Assembly (NCBI RefSeq): GCF_050916355.1
Contig: NZ_CP136946.1
Coordinates: 1,550,001-1,614,000, forward strand
Reading direction: 5' to 3'
Source of the DNA: Jeongeupia wiesaeckerbachi
Lineage (GTDB): Bacteria; Pseudomonadota; Gammaproteobacteria; Burkholderiales; Chitinibacteraceae
Length of the DNA stretch: 64,000 bases
This document shows, piece after piece, positions 49,224 to 58,415 of this stretch (position 1 is its first letter; every line of letters begins with the position of its first letter). Position numbers and translations under genes: made by a program. Below the pieces are notes generated by a model, which searched no databases, was not told the DNA's origin, and saw nothing but the letters and a program-made list of their open reading frames with translations.

Positions 49224-51901
49224 AGGCGGGGCGGCGGCGTGACGATGCTGGTGCAGCGTCCGCGGGGTGTAGCGCGGGCGAGCACGGGGCGTCGCATCGG
49301 CGGCATGGTTCGCTCGCGCTGGGTGCCTTGCTGGCGATGATAGCCGCATATTCGGCTGTAGCGCGCGCCGCACCGGCGGCGGTGGTGTTCAACGCCGCGC
49401 TGGTCAGTCCGGGCATCGACCCGTTGCGTTTTGCCGATGGCAACCCGGTCGATCCGGGGCGCTACTCGGTCGATGTGTTCGTCAACGGCCGGATGCTGCG
49501 GCGCAGCGAAATGCAGGTCGCACTGCGCGAGCAGGCTGGCGTGCAGCGCACGGTGATTCTGGTACCCGTCGGCTTGCTGCGCGCCGCGCGGGTCGAGCCA
49601 GAGCGGATCGAGGCGGCGGTGCAGGCCACCGGCGCGGCCGCGCCGGCCCCGATCACCGACGACACGCTGGTGCAGGTCGATCTGCTCGACGACGCCGCCA
49701 GCGCGGTTTTCGACGTCAATGAATACCGGCTCAATCTGAGCCTGCCGCAAATCGTGCAGCAGCAGGCGCCGCGCGGCTATGTCGATCCGGCGCAATGGGA
49801 TCCGGGCACCAGTGGGCTGCTGCTCAATTATGTGTCCAGCTTCTACCACGGTACCGGTCGGGGGCAGTCGTCCGACAGTGCATATGTCGGGCTGCGCGCC
49901 GGTTTCAATCTGGGGCTCTGGCAGTATCGCAATACCTCGTCGCTCAGCTGGCGCGACGGCGAGCAGCCGCGTTTCGATTCCACCAGCAATTACCTGCAGC
50001 GCGTGTTGCCCGGCCTGATGTCGGTGCTGCGCCTGGGTGACACGCAGAGCAGCGCGCGATTCTTCTCGTCGATGGCCATGACCGGCGCGGTGCTGGCCAG
50101 CGACGACCGCATGCTACCCGATTCGCAGCGCGGCTATGCGCCGGTGGTGCGCGGCGTGGCGCGCAGCAATGCAAGGGTGACGGTGCGCCAGCGCGACAGC
50201 ATTCTCTACCAGACCACGGTGGCGCCCGGCGCCTTCGAGATCAACGATCTGTATCCGACCGGCTATGGTGGCGATCTGCAGGTCACGATCGACGAGGCCG
50301 ACGGCAGCCAGCAGCGCTTTCGGGTGCCGTATGCAGCCCTGCCCGAGCTGATCCGACCCGGCCAGTCGAGGTTCGAGCTGGCGGCGGGACGCTTGAAGGA
50401 CGAGTGGCTGATCGATCCGCCGCTGTTCGGCGAGGCCGTGTACCAGCGCGGGATCAGCAATGCGCTGACGGCCAGCGTCGGAGCGCAGGCGGGCGAGGGC
50501 GGTTATCTGTCCGGGGTGACGGGGCTGGCCTACAACACCGGCTGGGGGGCGTTGAGCTCGGATGTCACCGTCTCGCACATGCTGCTCGACGGCGAAGCGC
50601 GCGATGGCTGGAGCTGGCGCGTGGCATTCAGCAAGTACCTGCAGCAGACCGGCACCAACCTCAGCCTGGCGGCCTACCGATATTCGAGCAGCGGTTTCTC
50701 ATCGCTGCGTGACGCCGCCTATCTGCAGCAGGCCAGCCAGACCGGTCGCACGGCGCGCCCGGCGGGCGAGGCCAGCACCGTCAATCAGCGACACAGCCTG
50801 CAGCTGTATCTGAATCAGACGATCGGCAAGAACGGCAGCCTGTACGCCAGCGGCAGCCTCAGTGATTACTGGGGCGCGTCCGGCACCGGGGGTAGCGTGC
50901 AAATCGGCTACAGCGAGACCATTGGCGGAATCAATTACAGCGTCAACCTGTCGCGCAGCTATGACGTCGCGCTCGGTGAGTCGGTCAACCAGGTGTATGT
51001 CGGCCTCAGCATCCCGCTGGGGAGCGCGGCTTCCGCCGTGCCGCTACTGAACACCGCGGTGACCCACGACGACCGCGGCAATACCGGCGTGCAGGCGAAT
51101 CTGTCGGGCATGATGCCCAGCGACACCAGCCTGTCGTATTCGGCCTTTGCCACGGCGAACGCGTCGGACGGCGGCGAGCGCAACAGCAGCGTCGGCGGCA
51201 GCCTGTCCAGGACCACCCGTGCCGGGCTGCTGCAGGCGTCGGCCTCCTACGGCGGCGGCTACACCCAGGCGTCGGTCGGCATGAGTGGTTCAATGCTGGC
51301 GCACAGCGGCGGGCTGACCTTTGGGCAGTACACCGGCGATACCGTCGGGCTGATCGAGGCCGAAGGCGCCGAGGGCGCGACGGTCGACAGCCGCAGCCAG
51401 GTCGTGGTGGATGGCAACGGCTATGCGATCGTGCCGTCCTTGTCACCATATCGCGAGAACGAGATTGCGCTGAATCCGCGCAACGCCTCCGACGAGGTCG
51501 AGCTGCTGGACGCATCGCGCCGCGTCGTGCCCTACGATGGCGCCGTGGTCAAACTGCAGTACGCGACGCAGGTGGGCAAACCCACGCTGCTGGTGCTGCT
51601 GCTCGACGATACGCGCGTGCCGCTGGGCGCGCTGGCGCGCGATGCCGCGGGCCGGATGCTGGGCATCGTCGGCGGCGAAGGCCGGCTGCTGCTGCGGGAT
51701 CTGCCCGCGACCGGCACGGTGTCGCTGCATTGGGGCGAGCGGGGCGAGCAGCAGTGCCGCTTTGAACTGGCCACGCTGCGCCAGCCCGGCGCGGCCCCGG
51801 CCGACAGCGGCGGCATGCCGATCCATGCCGTACGCTGCACGTCGCCATCAACGGCGTCTTCCCTTCCCGTCCTTCCTGAGCAGGTTGCGCCCGATGTCTG
51901 A
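49220..51901 (+). CDS. Outer-membrane fimbrial usher
   Basis: An 893-residue usher. The N-terminal extension (1-50) contains the signal peptide (LALGALLAMIAAYSAVARAA). The N-domain opens VVFNAALVSPGIDPLRF; the 24-strand barrel with plug and the C-terminal domains (YAIVPSLSPYRENEIAL, LDASRRVVPYDGAVV, LPATGTVSLHWGE) follow. It assembles subunits delivered by the chaperone encoded upstream. It overlaps the adhesin start by 8 bases. Confidence 0.94.
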   Translation: MKAGRRRDDAGAASAGCSAGEHGASHRRHGSLALGALLAMIAAYSAVARAAPAAVVFNAALVSPGIDPLRFADGNPVDPGRYSVDVFVNGRMLRRSEMQVALREQAGVQRTVILVPVGLLRAARVEPERIEAAVQATGAAAPAPITDDTLVQVDLLDDAASAVFDVNEYRLNLSLPQIVQQQAPRGYVDPAQWDPGTSGLLLNYVSSFYHGTGRGQSSDSAYVGLRAGFNLGLWQYRNTSSLSWRDGEQPRFDSTSNYLQRVLPGLMSVLRLGDTQSSARFFSSMAMTGAVLASDDRMLPDSQRGYAPVVRGVARSNARVTVRQRDSILYQTTVAPGAFEINDLYPTGYGGDLQVTIDEADGSQQRFRVPYAALPELIRPGQSRFELAAGRLKDEWLIDPPLFGEAVYQRGISNALTASVGAQAGEGGYLSGVTGLAYNTGWGALSSDVTVSHMLLDGEARDGWSWRVAFSKYLQQTGTNLSLAAYRYSSSGFSSLRDAAYLQQASQTGRTARPAGEASTVNQRHSLQLYLNQTIGKNGSLYASGSLSDYWGASGTGGSVQIGYSETIGGINYSVNLSRSYDVALGESVNQVYVGLSIPLGSAASAVPLLNTAVTHDDRGNTGVQANLSGMMPSDTSLSYSAFATANASDGGERNSSVGGSLSRTTRAGLLQASASYGGGYTQASVGMSGSMLAHSGGLTFGQYTGDTVGLIEAEGAEGATVDSRSQVVVDGNGYAIVPSLSPYRENEIALNPRNASDEVELLDASRRVVPYDGAVVKLQYATQVGKPTLLVLLLDDTRVPLGALARDAAGRMLGIVGGEGRLLLRDLPATGTVSLHWGERGEQQCRFELATLRQPGAAPADSGGMPIHAVRCTSPSTASSLPVLPEQVAPDV

Positions 51902-53189
51902 ATCCGCCCGTCCGATGCACTTGCCGCGACCGCAGCTTCTGGCCGCGCTTCTGGCGGGTCTGGCGGCGCTGCTGAGCGCTGCACCGGCGCTGGCCGGCTG
52001 CGGCAAGCTCTCGCCGTATGACAACTACCCACTGTCGTTCAATTTCGGCGGCAGCATCGTGGTCGACCAGAACACGCCGCTGGGGACGCCGATCGCCCAG
52101 GCGACGGTCAGTGGTGCACAGCTGTGGGGCGTGAACGGCGGCTGGTTCGGCAAGTGCGACAACGCCAGTAACACCGTGCGTTACTGGTGGCTGGAGCAGC
52201 ACTGGTCGCGCAGCGCCAATCAGGGGCCCATTGCCGGCGTTGTCGCGCCGACCAAGGACGGCAAGATGTACGTGATGCAGGACAGCGGCAGCGGCAACCC
52301 CTATGGCGACGGCAGTGGTAGCGGCAGCGTGGGTTATACGGTCGAGCTGCTCAGCGCCGGCCAGACGGACGAGCCCTTTGCCTGGGTGTCCACCGAGCCG
52401 CGCAAAAATCTGCCGCCGCTGCCCGCCGATGTGCCGGGCATTCCGTGCGCCGACGCCAAGGCGGGAACCGGCGCCGCTGCGGGCTACCCGCTGTTCACCG
52501 GCAGCTGCGGCAGCAACGAGCGGCTGTTCAACTGGCGGCAGCTGCCGCAGTTTTCCTTCCGCGCCAGCCTGTACCGGCTGGCCGGCACGCTGCCGGCAAA
52601 CGGCGTGCAGCTGCAGAACAACAGCGGCGCCGGCTTCAGCCTGTTTTCGGTGATGAACAATGAATCGACGCCGCCGGCGAACAACACGCAATTATTCAAT
52701 CTGGTGCGCTTTCAGCTGCAGCAGAACACCCTCGTCCGCACCAGCCCCTGCGGCAATTTCGGTCAGGTCAACGTGGACATGGGCCGAGTGTCGGCGTCGT
52801 CGTTCACCGCGATCGGCCAGCCGGCGCGCGGCGAAGCCGACAAGAACGTCGCCGTCGCCGCGCGCTGCGCCGCCAACACCAGCATCCAGTGGGCCGTCGT
52901 CGCGCAGCCGGATGCGTACGACGCCACCGGCGGCCTGGGCGTGATCGGGCTCGATGCCAGTGCGACGCCGGCATCGGGCGTGGCGGTGCAACTGCTGCAA
53001 CTGGGCGGCGCACCGCTGCCGCTGACGCTGCCGGGCAGCAACCAGTACAACTGGGTGGGCAACGGTGCCACCGCCGACGCCGGCGGCAATGTGCAGCTGA
53101 ACTTCAGGGCGCGCTATATCCAGGTGCGCTCGCCGGTGATGCCCGGCACCGCCAATGCGCATGCCACGCTGGTGATCGCGCCGAAGTAA
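51894..53189 (+). CDS. Fimbrial tip adhesin with C-terminal pilin domain
   Basis: A 431-residue two-domain protein. The signal peptide ends ALAGCG (about 35); the N-terminal lectin-like region of about 230 residues is unlike known receptors in detail. The C-terminal pilin domain starts near NTLVRTSPCGNFGQVNVDMG, has paired Cys (TSPCG and AARCA) and ends ANAHATLVIAPK. The ATG at 51894 lies inside the usher end. Last gene of the operon; its ligand cannot be predicted. Confidence 0.82.
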   Translation: MSESARPMHLPRPQLLAALLAGLAALLSAAPALAGCGKLSPYDNYPLSFNFGGSIVVDQNTPLGTPIAQATVSGAQLWGVNGGWFGKCDNASNTVRYWWLEQHWSRSANQGPIAGVVAPTKDGKMYVMQDSGSGNPYGDGSGSGSVGYTVELLSAGQTDEPFAWVSTEPRKNLPPLPADVPGIPCADAKAGTGAAAGYPLFTGSCGSNERLFNWRQLPQFSFRASLYRLAGTLPANGVQLQNNSGAGFSLFSVMNNESTPPANNTQLFNLVRFQLQQNTLVRTSPCGNFGQVNVDMGRVSASSFTAIGQPARGEADKNVAVAARCAANTSIQWAVVAQPDAYDATGGLGVIGLDASATPASGVAVQLLQLGGAPLPLTLPGSNQYNWVGNGATADAGGNVQLNFRARYIQVRSPVMPGTANAHATLVIAPK

Positions 53190-53256
53190 GCGGGCGGAGC
53201 ACCCGTTGATCGGCGTGATCGCGGCATGCGCACGGCTGCTTTCGCAAAGCGAACGC

Positions 53257-53303
53257 AAAAAAGCCGTTGATTCCGAACTTTCGTTCACAATCAACGGCTT
53301 TTT
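53257..53303. terminator. Terminator between the adhesin gene and tRNA-Met
   Basis: Perfect stem AAAAAAGCCGTTGATT/AATCAACGGCTTTTT around a 16-base loop. It can stop the fimbrial operon on the plus strand and the tRNA transcript on the minus strand. Confidence 0.88.
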
Positions 53304-53324
53304 CGCAGCGCTTTCGCGCAGATC

Positions 53325-53401
53325 TGGTGGCTATGGCGGGACTCGAACCTGCGACCCCAGCATTATGAGTGCTGTGCTCTAACCGACTGAGCTACATAGC
53401 C
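53325..53401 (-). tRNA. tRNA-Met (CAU), elongator
   Basis: A 77-base cloverleaf with acceptor stem GGCTATG/CATAGCC, D-loop AGCTCAGTCGGTTAGAG, anticodon loop CTCATAA with anticodon CAT, T-arm GCAGGTTCGAGTCCCGC-like and an encoded 3' CCA. It closely resembles E. coli elongator metT rather than initiator tRNA, whose first pair is mismatched, or tRNA-Ile2. Confidence 0.95.
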
Positions 53402-53444
53402 AAGAGGACGGCATATTGTCGGTATTCCGTCCCGCTGTCAAGCG

Positions 53445-54623
53445 TTATAGCTTGTGTGAATCATCCCTGCCGCCGAAGCCGGGCAGCAGGGCGCTTAGTG
53501 CAAGGCCCTTGCTGAAGGCGATGGCCTTGAACAGATCGCCCATTTCGGCCGGGCTGGTGAGCTTCTGTACCGCGGCGATCTGGGCCAGATACGCCGGATG
53601 ATCGGCGCCGAGTCCGGCGAGCTTGTCCAAGAGGCCCGCGTCGAGCAGGTATTGCGCCTGCGGAGCATAGCCTTCGAGCGCCAGTCCGGCGGCGTCGGCT
53701 TCGCGGTAGACGGCCGAGAAATCGACGTGGCAGGTCAGGTCGGTCAGGCCGGGCCAGAAGAACGGGTCGTGCACCGTGTGGTGGCGGTAGTGGCCGATCA
53801 GCGTGCCCATATGCCGTTCCGGGTGGTAGTACTCGGCGTGGGCGAAGCCGTAGTCGAGCCACAGCGCGGCGCCGTGCTGAAGCAGCGTGGCGACGCTGGC
53901 GACATAGGCGTGCATATCGGGCTGGATTTCGGTGGTGTAGCCGTTCGGCAAGTCGAGCGCGGCGGCGAGCGCGTGCAGCGGGCCGGCGTGCAGCGGCCGA
54001 TCCTGCCAGCCCAGCGCGCCGCTTTGCCAGACCACGCCGCGCTCGTGCAGCTGACCGGCAGCGTCGCGATGGACCAGCGCGCACGGCATCGCGTCGAGTA
54101 CTTCGTTGCCGACGATAAAGCCGCTGAACGCATCGGGCAGTGTGTCGAGCCAGACGACGTGGTCGAGCAGGTGTGGCGCGGCGGCGGCGATCGTCGCACG
54201 CTGGCGTTCACGCAGCTCGCCCGACAGGTCGACGATGCAGTAGCGTGTCGGCAATTGGCCCAGGCGTTCGAGGCCGAGCAGTAGTTGCGCTGCAAGCCGG
54301 CCGGTGCCGGCGCCGAATTCGAGCACGTCGCGGCGCTGGCCTTGCGCCGCCAGCGCCGCGAGCACCGCAGCGGCGGTCTCGGCGATGCAGGCGCCAAACA
54401 GCGGAGAGAGTTCGGGTGCGGTGGTGAAGTCGCCGTGGGCGCCGAACTTTGCGGCGCCGCCCGAGTAATAGCCAAGGCCGGGACTGTACAGCGCCAGCCG
54501 CATATAGTCGGCAAACGACAGCCAGCCATCGGCGGCGTCGATGGCGGCGCGGATGCGTTCGACCAGCGCCGCGCTGGCGCTGGCGGCGTCCGCGCCGGGC
54601 GCGGGCAGTTGCGGTGTAGTCAT
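53445..54623 (-). CDS. MidA/NDUFAF7-type SAM-dependent methyltransferase
   Basis: A 392-residue class I methyltransferase (COG1565, DUF185). Family blocks are YSPGLGYYSGGAAKFGAHGD, the SAM-binding LEFGAGTGRLAAQLLLGLE, GNEVLDAMPCAL and DYGFAHAEYYHPERHMGT. The mitochondrial homologue methylates a complex I Arg; the bacterial substrate is unknown. The start is taken at the ATG at 54623 (MTTPQLPAPG); an upstream extension to 54701 has no family match. Divergent from the SDR gene. Confidence 0.9.
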   Translation of the reverse strand: MTTPQLPAPGADAASASAALVERIRAAIDAADGWLSFADYMRLALYSPGLGYYSGGAAKFGAHGDFTTAPELSPLFGACIAETAAAVLAALAAQGQRRDVLEFGAGTGRLAAQLLLGLERLGQLPTRYCIVDLSGELRERQRATIAAAAPHLLDHVVWLDTLPDAFSGFIVGNEVLDAMPCALVHRDAAGQLHERGVVWQSGALGWQDRPLHAGPLHALAAALDLPNGYTTEIQPDMHAYVASVATLLQHGAALWLDYGFAHAEYYHPERHMGTLIGHYRHHTVHDPFFWPGLTDLTCHVDFSAVYREADAAGLALEGYAPQAQYLLDAGLLDKLAGLGADHPAYLAQIAAVQKLTSPAEMGDLFKAIAFSKGLALSALLPGFGGRDDSHKL

Positions 54624-54712
54624 GGCGACAGCAGAATTCCGGACGAAACGCAGATTGTAATGGCTGCGGCCACGATGCCGCACGCAGCGGAATAACAACA
54701 AAGGGGAGAGGG

Positions 54713-55453
54713 ATGAATCACGACAAGGTGGTGTTGATCACCGGTGCAGCCAGACGCGTAGGCGCCGGCCTGGCGCGCGATCTGCACGCGCGCGGCTGGC
54801 GGGTGGTGATCCATTACCGCAGCAATGGCGACGCGGCCAGCGCGCTTGCGCTTGCGCTGAACGCCATCCGGCCGGCATCGGCGACAACCGTCCAGCTTGA
54901 TCTGCTCGACACCGCCCGCTTGCCCGAACTCGTTGCCGCGGCGCTGACGGCATTCGGTCGGCTCGACGCGCTGATCAACAACGCGTCGGCGTTCTACCCG
55001 ACGCCGGTCGGCGAATTCACCGAGGCGGCGTGGGACGAACTGGTTGGTTCCAACCTGAAGGCGCCGCTGTTCCTGGCGCAGGCGGCGGTGCCGGCGCTGG
55101 CCGAAACCGGCGGCTGCATCGTCAGCATCGCCGACATTCACGCCGACCGGCCGTACCCGGGGCTGATGCTGTACACGGTGGCCAAGGCCGGCCTGGTGGC
55201 GATGACGCGCGGGCTGGCGCGCGAGCTGGCGCCCAAGGTGCGCGTCAACGCCGTCGCACCCGGCGCCAATCTCTGGCCCGACGGCGCCGATGTGTTCGAT
55301 GCCGCCGAGCGCGAGCGCATCTTGGCGACGATTCCGCTGGGCCGCACCGGCACGCCGGACGATCTGGCACAGGCGATCGCCTTCCTGCTCGACGCGCCGT
55401 ATCTGACCGGGGTGGTGCTGCCGGTCGACGGCGGTCGCAGCGTGGTGTTGTAA
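54713..55453 (+). CDS. Short-chain dehydrogenase, pteridine reductase-like
   Basis: A 246-residue NADPH-binding SDR. The cofactor loop TGAARRVGAGLARDLHARG (TGxxRRxG, as in pteridine reductases/FolM), NNASAFYPTP, catalytic Tyr/Lys in YTVAKAGL and the end block PYLTGVVLPVDGGRS are present. The Ser of the catalytic triad is replaced by Asp in SIADIHADRP, as in the pteridine-reductase group. It probably reduces dihydropteridines; GAGAGGG precedes the ATG. Followed by a GNAT gene after 3 bases. Confidence 0.88.
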   Translation: MNHDKVVLITGAARRVGAGLARDLHARGWRVVIHYRSNGDAASALALALNAIRPASATTVQLDLLDTARLPELVAAALTAFGRLDALINNASAFYPTPVGEFTEAAWDELVGSNLKAPLFLAQAAVPALAETGGCIVSIADIHADRPYPGLMLYTVAKAGLVAMTRGLARELAPKVRVNAVAPGANLWPDGADVFDAAERERILATIPLGRTGTPDDLAQAIAFLLDAPYLTGVVLPVDGGRSVVL

Positions 55454-55456
55454 GTC

Positions 55457-55891
55457 ATGAGCGGCGAAGTCGAACTACTCAGTGGCGAAGCACACCGGCA
55501 GGCCGTTGCGGACGAAATCGCGACCACCTTGCGTGCGTTCAACGAAGCGGTGCTCGGCCCTTATTCGTTTACACCGGCCAGCGCGACGATCCGCGACGGC
55601 GAGGGACGGCTGATTGCCGGCGCGACGGGTTACTACGGGCTCGATTGCCTGAGCATCGAAAACGTCTGGGTCGACGATGTCCGGCGTCAGCAGGGGCTGG
55701 GCGGCCGGGTGATGCAGGCGCTGGAGGACCACGCCCGTGCCGCCGGCATTCGTCTGGCCCGGCTGGAGACCGCGAGTTTTCAGGCGCGCGGTTTCTACGA
55801 AAAGCAGGGCTACACGGTGTTCGGCGAACTCGACGACTATCCGCCCGGGCATCGCTATTTTTTCATGCGCAAGTCTTTGCTGACCGGTTGA
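55457..55891 (+). CDS. GNAT-family N-acetyltransferase
   Basis: A 144-residue acetyltransferase. The acetyl-CoA loop VRRQQGLGGRVMQALEDHA (R/QxxGxG/A) and the LETASFQARGFYEKQGY region, including the Tyr general acid, are clear. Substrate unknown. It is coupled to the SDR gene (3-base gap). Confidence 0.88.
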   Translation: MSGEVELLSGEAHRQAVADEIATTLRAFNEAVLGPYSFTPASATIRDGEGRLIAGATGYYGLDCLSIENVWVDDVRRQQGLGGRVMQALEDHARAAGIRLARLETASFQARGFYEKQGYTVFGELDDYPPGHRYFFMRKSLLTG

Positions 55892-55977
55892 GTCGACCGG
55901 GCCGCATCATCGCGCGGCGCACCCGCTCGCAGCAGGCGGCGGAGTGCGGTAAAATCGCCGTCAATTCAATCATCTAC

Positions 55978-56000
55978 GACGGGGCGCGGCGCGCCCCGTC
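55978..56000 (+). other. Hairpin in the ttcA leader
   Basis: Perfect 10-bp stem GACGGGGCGC/GCGCCCCGTC with loop GGC, ending 12 bases before the ttcA ATG. There is no T-run; it lies where a ribosome-binding site would be masked or exposed. Confidence 0.6.
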
Positions 56001-56012
56001 GGCATTCGGATC

Positions 56013-56957
56013 ATGACCCAGCACACCAGTACCGAAGCCACCGCGGTGGCCGACGCCGAGAAGAAAGCCCAGCTCAACCTGAACAAGCTGACCAAGTGGC
56101 TGCGCCACGCCGTCGGCGATGCGATCAACGATTTCAACATGATCGAGCCCGGCGACAAGATCATGGTCTGTCTTTCGGGTGGCAAGGACAGCTACACCAT
56201 GCTCGACATCCTGCTCGGGCTGCAGAAATCGGCGCCGATCGATTTCTCCATCGTCGCGGTCAATCTCGACCAGAAGCAGCCGGGCTTCCCCGAGCACGTG
56301 CTGCCGGAGTATCTGGCTGCGCTGGGCGTCGAGTACCGCATCATCGAGGAAGACACCTACAGCATCGTCAAGAAGCTGGTGCCCGAGGGCAAGACGACCT
56401 GTAGCCTGTGTTCGCGGCTGCGTCGCGGCATTCTTTACCGCGTCGCCGACGAGATCGGCGCGACCAAGATCGCGCTCGGCCACCATCGCGAGGACATCCT
56501 CGAAACGCTGTTCCTGAACATGTTCTACGGCGGCAAGCTCAAGGCGATGCCGCCGAAGCTGGTGTCCGACGACGGCAAGCACGTGGTGATCCGGCCGCTG
56601 GCCTACTGCCGCGAAAAAGACATCGTCCGCTACTCGGAAGCCAAGGGCTTCCCGATCATTCCGTGCAATCTGTGCGGCTCGCAGCCCAATCTGCAGCGCG
56701 CGGTGGTCGGCGAGATGATCGCCGACTGGGACAAGCGTTTCCCGGGCCGGATCGAATCGATGTTCCGTGCGCTGCGCAATGTCGTCCCCAGCCATCTGGC
56801 CGACCCCACGTTGTATGACTTCGTGAGCGCCCGCGCCGACGGCGTCGCGCGCGCCGACGGCGACAAGGCCTTCGACCGCGATACTTTCAGCGAACCGAAC
56901 ACGATCAACATCCTCGCCAGCAAACCGGCCGAGACCGGCGGCTGCGGGGAGCACTGA
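56013..56957 (+). CDS. ttcA: tRNA 2-thiocytidine(32) synthetase
   Basis: Fe-S dependent enzyme that thiolates C32 of some tRNAs. The 314-residue protein has the PP-loop CLSGGKDSYTMLDILLGLQ near residue 53 and the paired cluster-binding CxxC motifs TCSLCSRLRRG and PCNLCGSQPN. It overlaps the next gene by one base. Confidence 0.96.
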   Translation: MTQHTSTEATAVADAEKKAQLNLNKLTKWLRHAVGDAINDFNMIEPGDKIMVCLSGGKDSYTMLDILLGLQKSAPIDFSIVAVNLDQKQPGFPEHVLPEYLAALGVEYRIIEEDTYSIVKKLVPEGKTTCSLCSRLRRGILYRVADEIGATKIALGHHREDILETLFLNMFYGGKLKAMPPKLVSDDGKHVVIRPLAYCREKDIVRYSEAKGFPIIPCNLCGSQPNLQRAVVGEMIADWDKRFPGRIESMFRALRNVVPSHLADPTLYDFVSARADGVARADGDKAFDRDTFSEPNTINILASKPAETGGCGEH

Positions 56958-57745
56958 TGCTGTTCCGCTCCAAGCGTTTTTCCAGTCGGCCCGACGACGA
57001 TATCGCCATCGATATTTCCGAGGAGTTCGGCATCCGCAAGCTGCATTTCGGCCACGACGATACCCAGAGCGCGATGCGCATCAGCGATCCGCTTGAGCTG
57101 GTGCTGGCGTATTCGCGCTGCGTGTTCGGCGCACTGCTGTTCGTGCCGGTGCCCAGCACGATGTTGCTGATCGGTCTCGGTGGCGGCTCGATCGCCAAGT
57201 GGGCGCACGCGAAACTGCCCGAAACGCAGATCACCTGCGTCGAGCTGCACCCGCAGGTGATTGCCGTTGCCCGTTCGATGTTCGGCCTGCCCGATGACGA
57301 CGAACGGCTCGCGGTGATCGCCGGTGACGGCGCGGCACATCTCGTCGGCATGGATGAAGCCAGCTGCGACTTCATCGTCATGGACGCGTATTCGGCGACC
57401 GGCATCGCGCCGCCGCTGGCGACGACCGAGTTCTTCGCCGCCTGCCGCGACCGGCTGAGCGACAACGGCGTGCTGGCGGTCAATCTCTGGGGCTCGGACA
57501 AGCGCTTCCAGCAGTATTGCGAGCGGCTCTCCGGCGTCTTCGACGGCCACCTCGTGCTGCTGCCGGCCCGGCAGAAGGGCAATGTGATCGCCTTCGCCTT
57601 TCGCAAGGGGCAGGGCGAGCCGCGCTGGGACGAGCTGTCCCGTCGCGCCACCGAGCTCGAAGCCGCGCATGGACTCGAATTCGGCGAATTCGTCTCCGAT
57701 CTCGCCAGGCTGAATCCGCACAACGACCGCAAGCTTTTCATCTGA
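56957..57745 (+). CDS. Spermidine synthase-like methyltransferase-fold protein
   Basis: A 262-residue Rossmann-fold protein similar to spermidine synthases. SAM/dcSAM-binding LLIGLGGGSIAKWAHAKLPE, the acidic ECVELHP-like strand (CVELHPQVIAVARSMF), GDGAAHLVGM and FIVMDAYSATGIAP are conserved. The key aminopropyl-transfer Asp is at VMDAYS. Real polyamine synthesis or another methyl transfer cannot be told apart. Coupled to ttcA. Confidence 0.8.
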   Translation: MLFRSKRFSSRPDDDIAIDISEEFGIRKLHFGHDDTQSAMRISDPLELVLAYSRCVFGALLFVPVPSTMLLIGLGGGSIAKWAHAKLPETQITCVELHPQVIAVARSMFGLPDDDERLAVIAGDGAAHLVGMDEASCDFIVMDAYSATGIAPPLATTEFFAACRDRLSDNGVLAVNLWGSDKRFQQYCERLSGVFDGHLVLLPARQKGNVIAFAFRKGQGEPRWDELSRRATELEAAHGLEFGEFVSDLARLNPHNDRKLFI

Positions 57746-57898
57746 TACTGGCATTGACGCAAGTGCTGTTTTCCACGGCCGACAGCGGGCAGGCGCAGAG
57801 TTTGCTTGGCGGATGATCGCCTTGCAGCGTCGAGGGCGTTCCCAAGGAACGCCGGATGTGGAAAAATCGGTGGTAACAGAAGTTTAAAAGGTAAGACT

Positions 57899-58399
57899 AT
57901 GCTCGACCGTGACGGCTATCGCCCGAACGTCGGCATCATCATCATCAACCGTCAAAACCAGGTGTTCTGGGGCAAGCGCGTGCGCGAGCATTCCTGGCAG
58001 TTTCCGCAGGGCGGTATCAAACAGGGCGAATCCCCGGAAGAAGCCATGTTCCGCGAACTGATGGAGGAAACGGGACTTGCGCCCGAGCATGTGCAAATCC
58101 TCGGCCGCACCCGCGACTGGTTGAAATACGATGTGCCGACCCACTGGGTTCGACGCGAATGGCGTGGAACCTACAAGGGCCAGAAGCAGATCTGGTTCCT
58201 GCTGCGGCTGGTGGGCCGCGATTCCGACGTGTGCCTGCGCAAGACCACGCATCCGGAGTTCGATGCATGGCGCTGGAGCGACTACTGGTCGCCGCTGGAG
58301 GCCGTGATCGACTTCAAACGTGGCGTCTACGAGGCTGCGTTGTCCGAGCTGGTGCGCTTTATCGGCAGCAGTGAATCGACCCGGCGGATGTCCCATTGA
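57899..58399 (+). CDS. rppH: RNA pyrophosphohydrolase
   Basis: Nudix hydrolase removing pyrophosphate from 5' triphosphate mRNA ends to start decay. The Nudix box GGIKQGESPEEAMFRELMEE then TGL is intact, with the start LDRDGYRPNVGIIIINRQNQ. The 166-residue length is typical. The ATG at 57899 follows AAAAGGTAAGACT; a frame from 57806 adds an unrelated leader. It slightly precedes pilS. Confidence 0.95.
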   Translation: MLDRDGYRPNVGIIIINRQNQVFWGKRVREHSWQFPQGGIKQGESPEEAMFRELMEETGLAPEHVQILGRTRDWLKYDVPTHWVRREWRGTYKGQKQIWFLLRLVGRDSDVCLRKTTHPEFDAWRWSDYWSPLEAVIDFKRGVYEAALSELVRFIGSSESTRRMSH

Positions 58400-58415
58400 T
58401 CGTGGGCCAGACACG

